Shown here piece by piece: positions 36,307 through 44,033 of a stretch of 63,939 bases of DNA (position 1 is its first letter; every line of letters starts with the position of its first letter). This DNA is from an uncultured Roseburia sp. GTDB taxonomy: Bacteria > Bacillota > Clostridia > Lachnospirales > Lachnospiraceae. The notes under the pieces are model-generated. The model did no database searches. It had not been told where the DNA came from and was given only the letters and a program-made list of their open reading frames with translations. Where the stretch lies: NCBI GenBank assembly GCA_947644305.1, contig CANRYS010000019.1, forward strand, positions 1 to 63,939, written 5' to 3'. Made by a program: the position numbers and the translations under genes.

Positions 36307-36363
36307 ATGATCCCGATACTCTGGGAGAGATAGATTAGTTGAAATCCGATGGAAAGGAGCATT
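36300..36363 (+). repeat. Remnant of a further copy of the tandem gene
   Basis: ATAGATGATCCCGATACTCT followed by GGGAGAGATAGA resembles the segment ATAGATGATCCGGAGGCTCT of the flanking copies near their 3' ends. This suggests the array once had more copies and lost them by recombination. Confidence 0.5.
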
Positions 36364-37104
36364 ATGAAAAAGATAATAAAGCGAATCTTTCAAATCGCGG
36401 GAATCGCACTTGCTGCCTATATACTCTGCCAGATTTTCTATTACCGCATATATCTGAACATACCCAGTGCGGCGGCAAAAGGGCTGCAGAAAAAAATTAC
36501 GGAGGAAATGGGAGAGGGGTTCAAGCTGACGAATCCTACACATGAGAATACGGAAATCAGCTATATTGATGTGGATATAGACAGTGAATTATATATGGAT
36601 GAAAAGATCTTTTCAGACTGCAGCCGGTTAAAAGATATCATATATGATTATGCCAGGGAGCATCCGGATAATTTTTCGCTCATTCCCTCCAGTGATCAGG
36701 ACATCAATGAACGCACTTACAATGCAAAAGGGTTTCATGTAGATTTTACAGATGAGAGTGGTGGGAAATTATACGGAGGAAACTATAGTGTTTTTGAATT
36801 TACCAATTATCTAGATACGGAAAATAGATACGACAACAGGTTAAGCCATATGAGGGTAAGTGGACTGGGGATGGAGCATTATGGCTATCGGTTAAGTGAT
36901 CTTGTAAAGTTTGATGGGATTAAGGAACTATACTGCGGTGATGAGATAGAGATAGATGATCCGGAGGCTCTTGGAGAGATGAAAGAGTTGAAGCTTTTTG
37001 ACTGGGAGGGGAATCCAGAGGTTGAAGAAAAGCTGGAAAAAGCGGCAGATAAGTATGGCATATGGTATCAGTACAGCAGTTTTCTCCGATACAAATATAG
37101 ATAG
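36364..37104 (+). CDS. Membrane-anchored hypothetical protein, tandem copy 2
   Basis: 246 residues; ATG 36364 behind AAAGGAG, the same context as copy 1. Near-identical paralogue with the same membrane anchor and acidic domain; among the visible changes are SLIPSSDQDINERTYNAKGF versus SLIPASDRDIDEHTYNAKGI. The high identity implies recent duplication or gene conversion. Confidence 0.75.
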   Translation: MKKIIKRIFQIAGIALAAYILCQIFYYRIYLNIPSAAAKGLQKKITEEMGEGFKLTNPTHENTEISYIDVDIDSELYMDEKIFSDCSRLKDIIYDYAREHPDNFSLIPSSDQDINERTYNAKGFHVDFTDESGGKLYGGNYSVFEFTNYLDTENRYDNRLSHMRVSGLGMEHYGYRLSDLVKFDGIKELYCGDEIEIDDPEALGEMKELKLFDWEGNPEVEEKLEKAADKYGIWYQYSSFLRYKYR

Positions 37105-37108
37105 TTGA

Positions 37109-37213
37109 GGGAATCGTAAGGATAACCAGGATATTGAGATTATGATGGATTATGAGACAGGGAAAGTAGTTACACTTGGAACTTTGACACCGGAATGGTG
37201 GATTGGAAAATAA
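37109..37213 (+). other. Short coding remnant
   Basis: A 34-codon open stretch without a start codon, reading DNQDIEIMMDYETGKVVTLG and ending LTPEWWIGK. It looks protein-like and is probably the 3' end of a lost gene. The family is not recognised. Confidence 0.3.
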
Positions 37214-37255
37214 AAGGATAGCTGGCACAGGATTGGAAAGGTGGATGATAACGGT

Positions 37256-37924
37256 ATGAAACAAAATTCTATGCCCTTTGAAGTGGCAAAATATGATAAA
37301 CAAATAAAAAGAACATTGCCATTTTATGAGGAAATGATGCAACAGATTGTGGATATTGTGGCATTGTTAGATTTGCAATCATTTAAGTGGCTTGATGTGG
37401 GATGCGGAACGGGGAAAATGGCAAGAACAGTACTTGGCATTTTTGATACTGAAAAAATGGTGTGCATTGACGTGGAGGAAGAAATGCTCGAGAGGGCAGA
37501 AAGATTTTGTGATAATGAAAAAATAGAATTTCTGAAATGTGATATTAGAGAACTGCCATATCAGGAGATGTTCGATATTGTGACTGCCGTACAGGTTAAT
37601 CACTATTTTAAGAAAGATGAGCGTGTGGCAGTAATAAAAAAATGTTATAATGCATTAGGAGAAAATGGAATATATATTTGCTTTGAAAATTTTGCCCCAG
37701 ACAGTGAGGAAAGCACAAGATTATATTTAGAGCATTGGAAGCAGTTTCAGATTGCAAATGGGAAGACGGAAGAAGAGGCGGATTTGCATATTGGAAGATA
37801 TGGCAGAGATTATTTTCCGGTTACGATTTCAGAATCCATTAGGCTATTGAAAGACTGTGGTTTCCGAGTGGTGGAGATTTTGTGGGTGTCTTATATGCAG
37901 GTGGGGATATTGGCGAGGAAATAG
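37256..37924 (+). CDS. Class I SAM-dependent methyltransferase
   Basis: 222 residues. ATG 37256 (MKQNSMPFEV) is favoured over the in-frame GTG 37241 because the truncated paralogue at 40160 starts at the equivalent codon. The SAM-binding motif I is FKWLDVGCGTGKMART, followed by MVCIDVEEEML (motif II) and IRELPYQEMFDIVTAVQVNH. The substrate is unknown. It lies in a stretch of small, partly decayed accessory genes. Confidence 0.85.
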   Translation: MKQNSMPFEVAKYDKQIKRTLPFYEEMMQQIVDIVALLDLQSFKWLDVGCGTGKMARTVLGIFDTEKMVCIDVEEEMLERAERFCDNEKIEFLKCDIRELPYQEMFDIVTAVQVNHYFKKDERVAVIKKCYNALGENGIYICFENFAPDSEESTRLYLEHWKQFQIANGKTEEEADLHIGRYGRDYFPVTISESIRLLKDCGFRVVEILWVSYMQVGILARK

Positions 37925-37937
37925 AGGAGCAATACAT

Positions 37938-38057
37938 ATGAAACTGAAATACAAAAAAGCGACAATAGAAGATATCAATTTGCTGACAAAATCAAGAATT
38001 GAAGTCCGAATCAAAGCTATTTCTTTAGAGGCAACCGAAATGGGGTTATTTTGTTAG
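37938..38057 (+). pseudogene. Truncated GNAT acetyltransferase (N-terminal remnant)
   Basis: 39 codons: MKLKYKKATIEDINLLTKSR onward matches the start of GNAT-family N-acetyltransferases, but the frame stops at 38055 well before the acetyl-CoA site. It has a ribosome site (GAGGAG). A complete but different GNAT gene follows immediately. Confidence 0.6.
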
Positions 38058-38073
38058 AGATTGGAGAGAGCGG

Positions 38074-38535
38074 ATGATACGACTTGCAGAAATACCAGAT
38101 TTGGAACGTGTTTTACAGATTACCCATGACACAATATCGGAGACATATTCTCATTACTATGCAGAGGGTGTGGTTGGATTTTTCTTGGGACATCACAGCA
38201 GGGAGCATATTTTATCGGATATCAAAAATGGGATTGTATGGCTGTTGGAAGAAGATGGAAGCATAGTAGGGACTGTGACAATTAAGGAGAATGCGGTAAA
38301 CCGCCTTTTTGTTTTGCCAGAGTGGCAATCACATGGATATGGCAGTCAGCTTATGGATTTTGCGGAGGACAAAATTGCAGAACGATTCACGCATGTTCAT
38401 ATAGATTCCTCATTGGCAGCGAAAGAAATGTACTTGAAACGTGGGTATAAAGAGAAGAAAACCTGCAGGATTCCGGCAGATAATGGTGATACCCTTATCT
38501 ACGATGAAATGGAAAAACGGGCTGATAAGCAGTGA
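38074..38535 (+). CDS. GNAT family N-acetyltransferase
   Basis: 153 residues; ATG 38074 after GGAGAG. The GNAT fold is clear: IRLAEIPDLERVLQI, EEDGSIVGTVTI (strand beta-4), VNRLFVLPEWQSHGYGSQLM (acetyl-CoA binding Q/RxxGxG/A as QSHGYGS) and AKEMYLKRGYKEKKT near the end. The acceptor is unknown. Small stand-alone enzyme in a cluster of accessory genes. Confidence 0.85.
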   Translation: MIRLAEIPDLERVLQITHDTISETYSHYYAEGVVGFFLGHHSREHILSDIKNGIVWLLEEDGSIVGTVTIKENAVNRLFVLPEWQSHGYGSQLMDFAEDKIAERFTHVHIDSSLAAKEMYLKRGYKEKKTCRIPADNGDTLIYDEMEKRADKQ

Positions 38536-38607
38536 AACAGAATAAATTATAATGGTAAAATTTTTATCTCTCATTGCAACAATCGGAGATTGAGGAGGTA
38601 CATAACC

Positions 38608-38949
38608 ATGAGAAATATGATTGCATACTGTGGGCTGGATTGTGAAAAATGCGACGCATATCTTGCAACGCTTAATGATGATCAAGCGTTGCGTGAAAAA
38701 ACTGCAAAGCTATGGGCTGACTTAAATAATGCGCCCATTCTTCCTGAACATATTAACTGCCAAGGTTGTCGTGTTGAAGGGGTTAAAACCGTATTTTGCG
38801 ATAGTCTTTGTGGTATTCGTCAGTGTGGATTGAAAAAAGGTGTGATGACATGTGGTGACTGTCCAGACATGGAAAAATGTCAGACTGTTGAAGCGATTAT
38901 CTCAAATAATCCCGAAGTTCTGGAAAATTTGATAGAAAACAATGATTAG
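38608..38949 (+). CDS. DUF3795 family Cys-rich protein
   Basis: 113 residues; ATG 38608 behind GAGGAGG (an in-frame TTG at 38590 overlaps that site). MIAYCGLDCEKCDAY and further Cys pairs (INCQGCRVEG, FCDSLCGIRQCGLKK, TCGDCPDMEKC) match DUF3795, a family with a probable metal-binding Cys set and no assigned function. Confidence 0.8.
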   Translation: MRNMIAYCGLDCEKCDAYLATLNDDQALREKTAKLWADLNNAPILPEHINCQGCRVEGVKTVFCDSLCGIRQCGLKKGVMTCGDCPDMEKCQTVEAIISNNPEVLENLIENND

Positions 38950-38988
38950 TGTGGTATTTTATAGGATAAGGAAAGGAGCCAGGGATAA

Positions 38989-39522
38989 ATGTTTTTGCAG
39001 AATGGAATGGGAATTATTGTATGTGGCTTAAATGGCAGTGGAAAGAGTACAGTAGGTAAAGCCCTTGCGAAAAAGCTACATTTTCATTTTATAGATAATG
39101 AGGATTTGTACTTTCCTAAGACAGATCCAGATTATATCTATGCTTCTCCACGTACTCGTGAGGAGGTAGAACAGTTGCTTTGGAGTGAGATAAGGGAACA
39201 TGAAAACTTTGTTTTTGCCTCTGTAAAAGGAGATTATGGAGAAAATATCTACCCGTTTTTTCAATATGTTGTATTAATTGATGTTCCAAAGGATATTCGA
39301 ATACAGCGGGTTCGAGATCGTTCTTTTCAGAAATTTGGTGAAAGAATTTTAACAGGTGGAGATTTACATGAGCAAGAAGAAAAATTCTTTGATCTTATTA
39401 AATCGAGATCCGAGAATACTGTTGAAGAATGGGTGCAGTCATTAAAATGTCCTATTCTGCGAATTGATGGAACAAAACCTGTTGAAGAAAACGTAGATTT
39501 CATCATAGAGCAGATACAATAA
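38989..39522 (+). CDS. P-loop kinase-like ATPase
   Basis: 177 residues; ATG 38989 behind AAAGGAG. GIIVCGLNGSGKSTVGKALA is a Walker A motif of the shikimate/nucleoside kinase-like group, with DNEDLYFP after it and a lid-like region RVRDRSFQKFGERIL. It resembles AAA-type small kinases of unknown substrate. Confidence 0.75.
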   Translation: MFLQNGMGIIVCGLNGSGKSTVGKALAKKLHFHFIDNEDLYFPKTDPDYIYASPRTREEVEQLLWSEIREHENFVFASVKGDYGENIYPFFQYVVLIDVPKDIRIQRVRDRSFQKFGERILTGGDLHEQEEKFFDLIKSRSENTVEEWVQSLKCPILRIDGTKPVEENVDFIIEQIQ

Positions 39523-39555
39523 AGGAGGAAGGTATACGAAAGGAGGAGTGAGAGA

Positions 39556-40095
39556 ATGAGCAGAATCGTTATTTTAGTGGGCAGTATGCGAAAAGGTGGA
39601 AATACGGATCTGCTTGCGCAGGCTTTTGCAGAGGGAGCAGGCAAAAATAATTCAGTGGAGATCGTTTCCGTTGCCGATTACAAAGTAAATCCCTGCATTG
39701 GCTGTAATTCGTGCTTTACAAGAGAAGGAAACCAATGTTTTCAGAAAGACGACATGGTGGAAATATATAAAAAGCTGAGGGCTGCTGATGTGATCGTCAT
39801 TGCCTCTCCAGTTTATTTTTATGGGATTAGTGCAGAATTAAAAGCGATTATTGATAGATTGCATACACCTATGAGAAATGAATTTCGGGTAAAAAAGCTG
39901 GCATTGCTGTTGGTGGGAGCGGCAACATTACCGGAATTGTTTGAGGCAATCAAACTGCAGTATCAGCTTGTGCTTAACTTTTTCCATTTGGAAAATGCGG
40001 GAATGGTGCTTGTAAGAGGTGTCAAAGACATAGGGGACATTAAAGGAACAAAAGCGTTGGAGGAAGCATATGATCTTGGAGTGTCAATGAAATAG
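39556..40095 (+). CDS. Flavodoxin-family NADPH-dependent FMN reductase/quinone reductase
   Basis: 179 residues; ATG 39556 behind GGAGGAG. VILVGSMRKGGNTDLLAQAF is the FMN phosphate-binding loop; CIGCNSCFTREGNQCFQKDD is the Cys-rich segment typical of iron-sulfur flavoprotein-like oxidoreductases; ASPVYFYGISAELKAIIDR is the second FMN-contact region. The electron donor and acceptor are unknown. Confidence 0.85.
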   Translation: MSRIVILVGSMRKGGNTDLLAQAFAEGAGKNNSVEIVSVADYKVNPCIGCNSCFTREGNQCFQKDDMVEIYKKLRAADVIVIASPVYFYGISAELKAIIDRLHTPMRNEFRVKKLALLLVGAATLPELFEAIKLQYQLVLNFFHLENAGMVLVRGVKDIGDIKGTKALEEAYDLGVSMK

Positions 40096-40159
40096 TTCGC
40101 TGACAAAAACTATGACGGTGCTGCAAGCAGTAGTGGATTTGAAAAGGCAGGTGTAAGTT

Positions 40160-40372
40160 ATGAGACAAAATTCTACACCCTTTGATGTTGTGGAATACGA
40201 TAAACAGATAAAAAGGACACTACCATTTTATGAGGAAATGGTTCAGCAGATCATTGATGTTGCAAGATTGTTGGATCTGCGTTCTCTCCAGTGGCTGGAT
40301 GTGGGACAGGGAAACTGGCGAGAACAGCACTTGAAAATTTTGCTCCAGACAGTGAGGATGGTACAAGATTAA
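40160..40372 (+). pseudogene. Truncated methyltransferase paralogue
   Basis: The start (MRQNSTPFDVVEYDKQIKRT) parallels the methyltransferase at 37256. At the SAM motif the frame changes (WLDVGQGNWREQ instead of WLDVGCGTGKMA). DNA similarity to the full gene then jumps directly to its ENFAPDSEE part (GAAAATTTTGCTCCAGACAG), so an internal segment of roughly 250 bases was deleted. Non-functional. Confidence 0.8.
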
Positions 40373-40442
40373 TTTTGAACCTGTTGACAAACTCTTCTTT
40401 ATAAGAGACTAACATTGCACATTTTCCTTTAAGAAGAATAGA

Positions 40443-40486
40443 GGTTGGTAAAGCTGGTTACTCATACTGCTTTTACCAGCCTTTTT
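40443..40486 (+). terminator. Rho-independent terminator
   Basis: GGTTGGTAAAGC (40443-40454) pairs, with G-U, with GCTTTTACCAGCC (40469-40481), followed by TTTTT. It insulates the peptide operon from the upstream genes. Confidence 0.8.
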
Positions 40487-40517
40487 AGATTTATAAGTGC
40501 TTTTGTAGATGGATATA

Positions 40518-40546
40518 TTGACATTTTTTTCATATACATGTATACT
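40518..40546 (+). promoter_or_regulatory. Sigma-A-type promoter of the RiPP operon
   Basis: TTGACA (40518-40523), exactly 17 bases, TATACT (40541-40546). The spacer and -10 contain the palindrome ATACATGTAT (40534-40543), a possible operator. All seven genes to 48192 lie downstream in the same direction. Confidence 0.7.
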
Positions 40547-40595
40547 TTTTCTATAAAATATAAAATATTGACAAAAAGTGAGGGGTTAGAAGATT

Positions 40596-42398
40596 GTGAA
40601 GCGGATGGTAAAAATATCAGAGTTCTTACAAATGATTTGTTATTGCATAAAAATATTATGGAATACCTCAAAAAGATATTTTGTGACGCGTATGATTTTA
40701 AATATTGCCTCTCTTGTGATACCCTTTGTCGTAATCGCTGTTACCAGGCAGTTGATAAATTTCCTTGCGGAAAATAGTGTAGCGTCTGATGCAGTCATAC
40801 AGACTTTTATAATGCTGTCAATATTGTTATTGGGATGTAATATACTCAGTAAAGCCATTGAAACGGCGAATACTTATTATATGGGACTGCACCAGGACAT
40901 AATGGAGACAAAGACGAAGCAGCTTATTATGGAAAAGGCCGCGGAGCTGGATTTATCATATTTCGATTCCGCTGAATTTTACAATGAGATGCAGGATGCA
41001 AATGCCAACAGTTCCCTTATAACATTTTCTGCATTTCGGGCAATAGATTTTATCCGGTATTTTATCCAATTTTTGGTTGCCTTTGTATATTTGTTCCAGT
41101 TCAATTTTATCCTGCCTATTATTTTTGTGTTTGCAGTTATCCCATATACGATCGTGGACATTAAGCAGGTAGCAGAGGTCTATGGATTCCAGAGGAAGTA
41201 TATGGCAGAAGAACGGAAGATGCAATATGCGGCGGATGTGCTTCTGTCGCGGGAGTTTGCCAAGGATGTTAGGATATACAATATCGCTTCTTTTATTAGT
41301 GGGAAATTCCATGGTATTTGGAACATGCTATTTTCAAAAAAGAGAAAGATTTCCCTGCGGTACACGAGACTTCTTTTGGCACTTCTGACTCTGCCTGAAA
41401 TCGTTGCGGCATCGTTTTTGTTCTTCTTGGGATTGTCCGTAATCCGGGGCGGATATTCCATCGGGGATTTTACATATTTGCAAGGGCTTATGGGGCAGAT
41501 TTTGGGAAGCATATATATGGTGATTTCCAGTTACACGCAGCTTATGGATGGCAAGATTCGCATACAGAATTTTAGGAAGTTTTTGGGATTCCAGAATAAA
41601 GTGTGTTCCGATGGGATGCTGCCACTTGTGGGAGATTCTTTTTCCATTGAGTTTCGTGATGTCAGTTTTCGGTATGGAGATGACCTTCCCTGGATCCTTA
41701 AGAACGTCAGTTTTTCTTTCCATAGTAAGCAGAAGATTGCTTTCGTTGGAGTAAACGGGAGCGGTAAAACGACCATTGTAAAACTGCTGCTCCGTTTTTA
41801 TGAGCCGGTAAAGGGACAGATTCTGGTAAATGGAAAAGACTTAAAGGAATATGCGCTTGACAGTTTCCGCAGCCATTTTAGCACGGTCTTCCAGGACTAC
41901 AGTAATTATGCTTTTACGGTAAAGGAGTCGGTGTCTTTGTCTGATATCGGCAGGGCAGATGATGGGAACAGGGTCATGGAGGCTTTGCGGCAGAGCGGGG
42001 CGGATACCTTTACGGTCGATTTCCCGTATGGAGTGGATACTTATCTGACCAGAAGATATGAGGAAAACGGGCAGGAGCTGTCTGGTGGACAGTGGCAGAA
42101 GATGGCGCTTGCACGTGCATTCTTCCGCCAGGCGGATATTTATATACTAGATGAGCCTTCCGCTTCTTTGGATGCCAAGTCAGAAGATGAAGTGTTTGAG
42201 ATGTTCCATGAGATGTACGAAGGGAAAGGAGCTGTCCTGATATCGCACCGTCTATCCAATGTGCATTTGTCGGATTTGATATTTGTCCTGGACAATGGTT
42301 CCTTGGTTGAAAAGGGGACACATGGAGAACTGATGAAAGAGGATGGAGTGTATGCGCAAATGTACCGCCTGCAGGCTGAGAAATACCACTGTGCGTAG
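40596..42398 (+). CDS. ABC exporter of the Cys-rich peptide operon
   Basis: 600 residues; GTG 40596 after GAGGGG (an in-frame ATG lies at 40605). The N-terminal exporter membrane domain (about 20-330) is followed by an ATPase with GVNGSGKTTIVKLLL (Walker A), LSGGQWQKMALARAF (signature) and IYILDEPSASLD (Walker B), then ISHRLSN. It lacks the N-terminal C39 protease found in many bacteriocin exporters; the next gene encodes a subtilase-like protein that could instead trim the peptide. It is first in the operon, so it is likely co-expressed with the precursor and modification genes and exports the mature product. Confidence 0.88.
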   Translation: MKRMVKISEFLQMICYCIKILWNTSKRYFVTRMILNIASLVIPFVVIAVTRQLINFLAENSVASDAVIQTFIMLSILLLGCNILSKAIETANTYYMGLHQDIMETKTKQLIMEKAAELDLSYFDSAEFYNEMQDANANSSLITFSAFRAIDFIRYFIQFLVAFVYLFQFNFILPIIFVFAVIPYTIVDIKQVAEVYGFQRKYMAEERKMQYAADVLLSREFAKDVRIYNIASFISGKFHGIWNMLFSKKRKISLRYTRLLLALLTLPEIVAASFLFFLGLSVIRGGYSIGDFTYLQGLMGQILGSIYMVISSYTQLMDGKIRIQNFRKFLGFQNKVCSDGMLPLVGDSFSIEFRDVSFRYGDDLPWILKNVSFSFHSKQKIAFVGVNGSGKTTIVKLLLRFYEPVKGQILVNGKDLKEYALDSFRSHFSTVFQDYSNYAFTVKESVSLSDIGRADDGNRVMEALRQSGADTFTVDFPYGVDTYLTRRYEENGQELSGGQWQKMALARAFFRQADIYILDEPSASLDAKSEDEVFEMFHEMYEGKGAVLISHRLSNVHLSDLIFVLDNGSLVEKGTHGELMKEDGVYAQMYRLQAEKYHCA

Positions 42399-42502
42399 TA
42401 TTATTTGACTGTTTTATAGACAGTAGGATATATGTTAGCTAATGTCATGGTAAATATTATGGTGAATGGGGAGGTTTTTGTATTTCTAAAAAATATATTC
42501 GT

Positions 42503-43612
42503 ATGGCTGTTTTAGATGATGGGGTGCATCCGCAAGCCTGCCCGCTGGCAGGAAGCTTTTTGATTGATGATGATTTGAAGGTCACTGCATTAAAGGAAGC
42601 AGATGTTTCGCCATGCAGTCATGGCTCCATGTGTGCCCGCATTGTGGGGCGGTATACGGGACTGGATGATGTGGAGGTATTCAGCATACAGATTTTGCAG
42701 GGGGATACCTGGCGAGGGAATATAGGAAGGCTATTAGAGGCATTTAAATTATGTGTTTCCTTGGATATCCGTTTGATTCATCTTAGTGTTGGTACATATG
42801 TGTATGAGGACTTTGCAAAATTAGAAAAAGCTGTGAGACAGTTGTTGGATTCACACAGGCTTTTAGTGGCAGCCGCGGGCAACCGGGGAACGGTCACATA
42901 TCCTGCTTATCTGCCTGGGGTCATTGGGGTGAAGTGTCATCCGGGGCTTGTGGATAATGAATATATCTATTGTTATAACCCATTTACAAGGATTCATTTT
43001 CAGGCTTCTGCCAGGCATAGGTTGATGATAGAGGGGCAGGAAATGGATACCCCGGTATCAAACAGCTATGCGGCGCCATTGGTTACGGCGAAAGTACTTT
43101 CTTATCTTAAAGGAAATCCAGAATTAGAAAGGAATGAGATACTGCGTATGCTGACAGGGGATGCTGGAAGAGGAAAAATGCTGGGAAACAGTGGAATAAG
43201 AGATTATCCTCCAGTAGAGATTCCGGTGGTCTTGCTGAGTGGTTTTTCGGCTGGAAGACTGTCTGAAGTGATGGAATTTTTGGAAGGTTGCCTGCAGCGG
43301 GATGATTATGATGTAAGGACAGCTACTAATCTGTCCGGGGAGCGCCCGTGGGAAGAAACCGCCTTGCCAGATTCAGCAGATTTAGATTTTTTTTCGGCCT
43401 GGATGGCATGGTATTTTGCCTGTGAAATTATTTTGCTGGGCAGCGCTTCTTATATTCCGCCCGACAGATATGGGAATGTCAGCTTGTGGATTTATGGGGA
43501 TAGGGGTGTGGATTTTTTGAAAGGAAATGTAGTTACAGATGGGCAGGTTTTGGCAGTGGATGGATTGTCCAATATTGAGATATATAGATCTATGTTAGCT
43601 ATGCTGACATAA
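42503..43612 (+). CDS. Subtilase-like (S8) protease of the peptide operon
   Basis: 369 residues from ATG 42503. The S8 landmarks are AVLDDGV (D5/D6), PCSHGSMCARIV (H40), AAAGNRG (N127) and SNSYAAPLVTA (S188), so the triad seems complete though divergent (NSYAAP for GTSMAAP). It has no signal peptide, which suggests a cytoplasmic leader peptidase or maturation role. ATG 42503 lies 28 bases after the only good ribosome site (GGGGAGG, 42468-42474) and would cut into the first core strand. The same frame has an ATT at 42482, ideally spaced, giving SKKYIR before MAVLDDG, so an AUU start is possible. About 170 C-terminal residues have no assigned domain. Confidence 0.8.
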   Translation: MAVLDDGVHPQACPLAGSFLIDDDLKVTALKEADVSPCSHGSMCARIVGRYTGLDDVEVFSIQILQGDTWRGNIGRLLEAFKLCVSLDIRLIHLSVGTYVYEDFAKLEKAVRQLLDSHRLLVAAAGNRGTVTYPAYLPGVIGVKCHPGLVDNEYIYCYNPFTRIHFQASARHRLMIEGQEMDTPVSNSYAAPLVTAKVLSYLKGNPELERNEILRMLTGDAGRGKMLGNSGIRDYPPVEIPVVLLSGFSAGRLSEVMEFLEGCLQRDDYDVRTATNLSGERPWEETALPDSADLDFFSAWMAWYFACEIILLGSASYIPPDRYGNVSLWIYGDRGVDFLKGNVVTDGQVLAVDGLSNIEIYRSMLAMLT

Positions 43613-43739
43613 ATGAAATTTGATGCTAAACCATACAGCAGCAATGGGTGGCCACATGGCTAAGGTGTGTGTTTTGCATATAGTAACACAGAAAAGCTTT
43701 ATTTAGGCTGTAGAAAACAATCAGAGAGGAGGATGTCAA

Positions 43740-43946
43740 ATGAATAAAAAATTAGTTAAAACACGGAATGCCCGCTTGAATACGCTTGAGGCGATGGCTT
43801 GCGGTTGTGGTTGTGGCTGTGACTGCAATTGTGGAAACTGCAGTGCTGGCGGTTCTTTTAAACTTACAGAGAAGTCAAATATAGATGCAAAAAGAGACAG
43901 TACATATCGCAACGGGTCCGTTCAAATCGCTTTTGTAAGAGGTTAA
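43740..43946 (+). CDS. Cys-rich RiPP precursor peptide
   Basis: 68 residues; ATG 43740 with an excellent GAGAGGAGG site. Residues 1-20 (MNKKLVKTRNARLNTLEAMA) form a basic leader-like part ending LNTLEAMA. Residues 21-34 are the core CGCGCGCDCNCGNC with seven Cys alternating with Gly/Asp/Asn. A GGSFKLTEK...VQIAFVRG tail of 30-odd residues follows. The gene lies between the protease and the modification enzymes, and matches my recollection of the CLI_3235-class (TIGR04065) peptides processed by the CcpM radical SAM family. The Cys residues are probable sites of thioether or other linkage; the actual modification is not deducible from sequence. Confidence 0.88.
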   Translation: MNKKLVKTRNARLNTLEAMACGCGCGCDCNCGNCSAGGSFKLTEKSNIDAKRDSTYRNGSVQIAFVRG

Positions 43947-43954
43947 TATGGTAT

Positions 43955-43987
43955 TTCTGGTGAAACCTGGCCACAGTTTCACCAGAA
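43955..43987 (+). terminator. Strong hairpin after the precursor gene (attenuator)
   Basis: TTCTGGTGAAAC (43955-43966) pairs perfectly with GTTTCACCAGAA (43976-43987) over a 9-base loop; A-rich then T-rich sequence follows. Placed between precursor and enzymes, it probably raises the precursor-to-enzyme ratio by partial termination or 3' end protection. Confidence 0.7.
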
Positions 43988-44033
43988 AAATATTGTGTAA
44001 AATTTTTTGATTTTATAAAGAATGGGGAATTAA

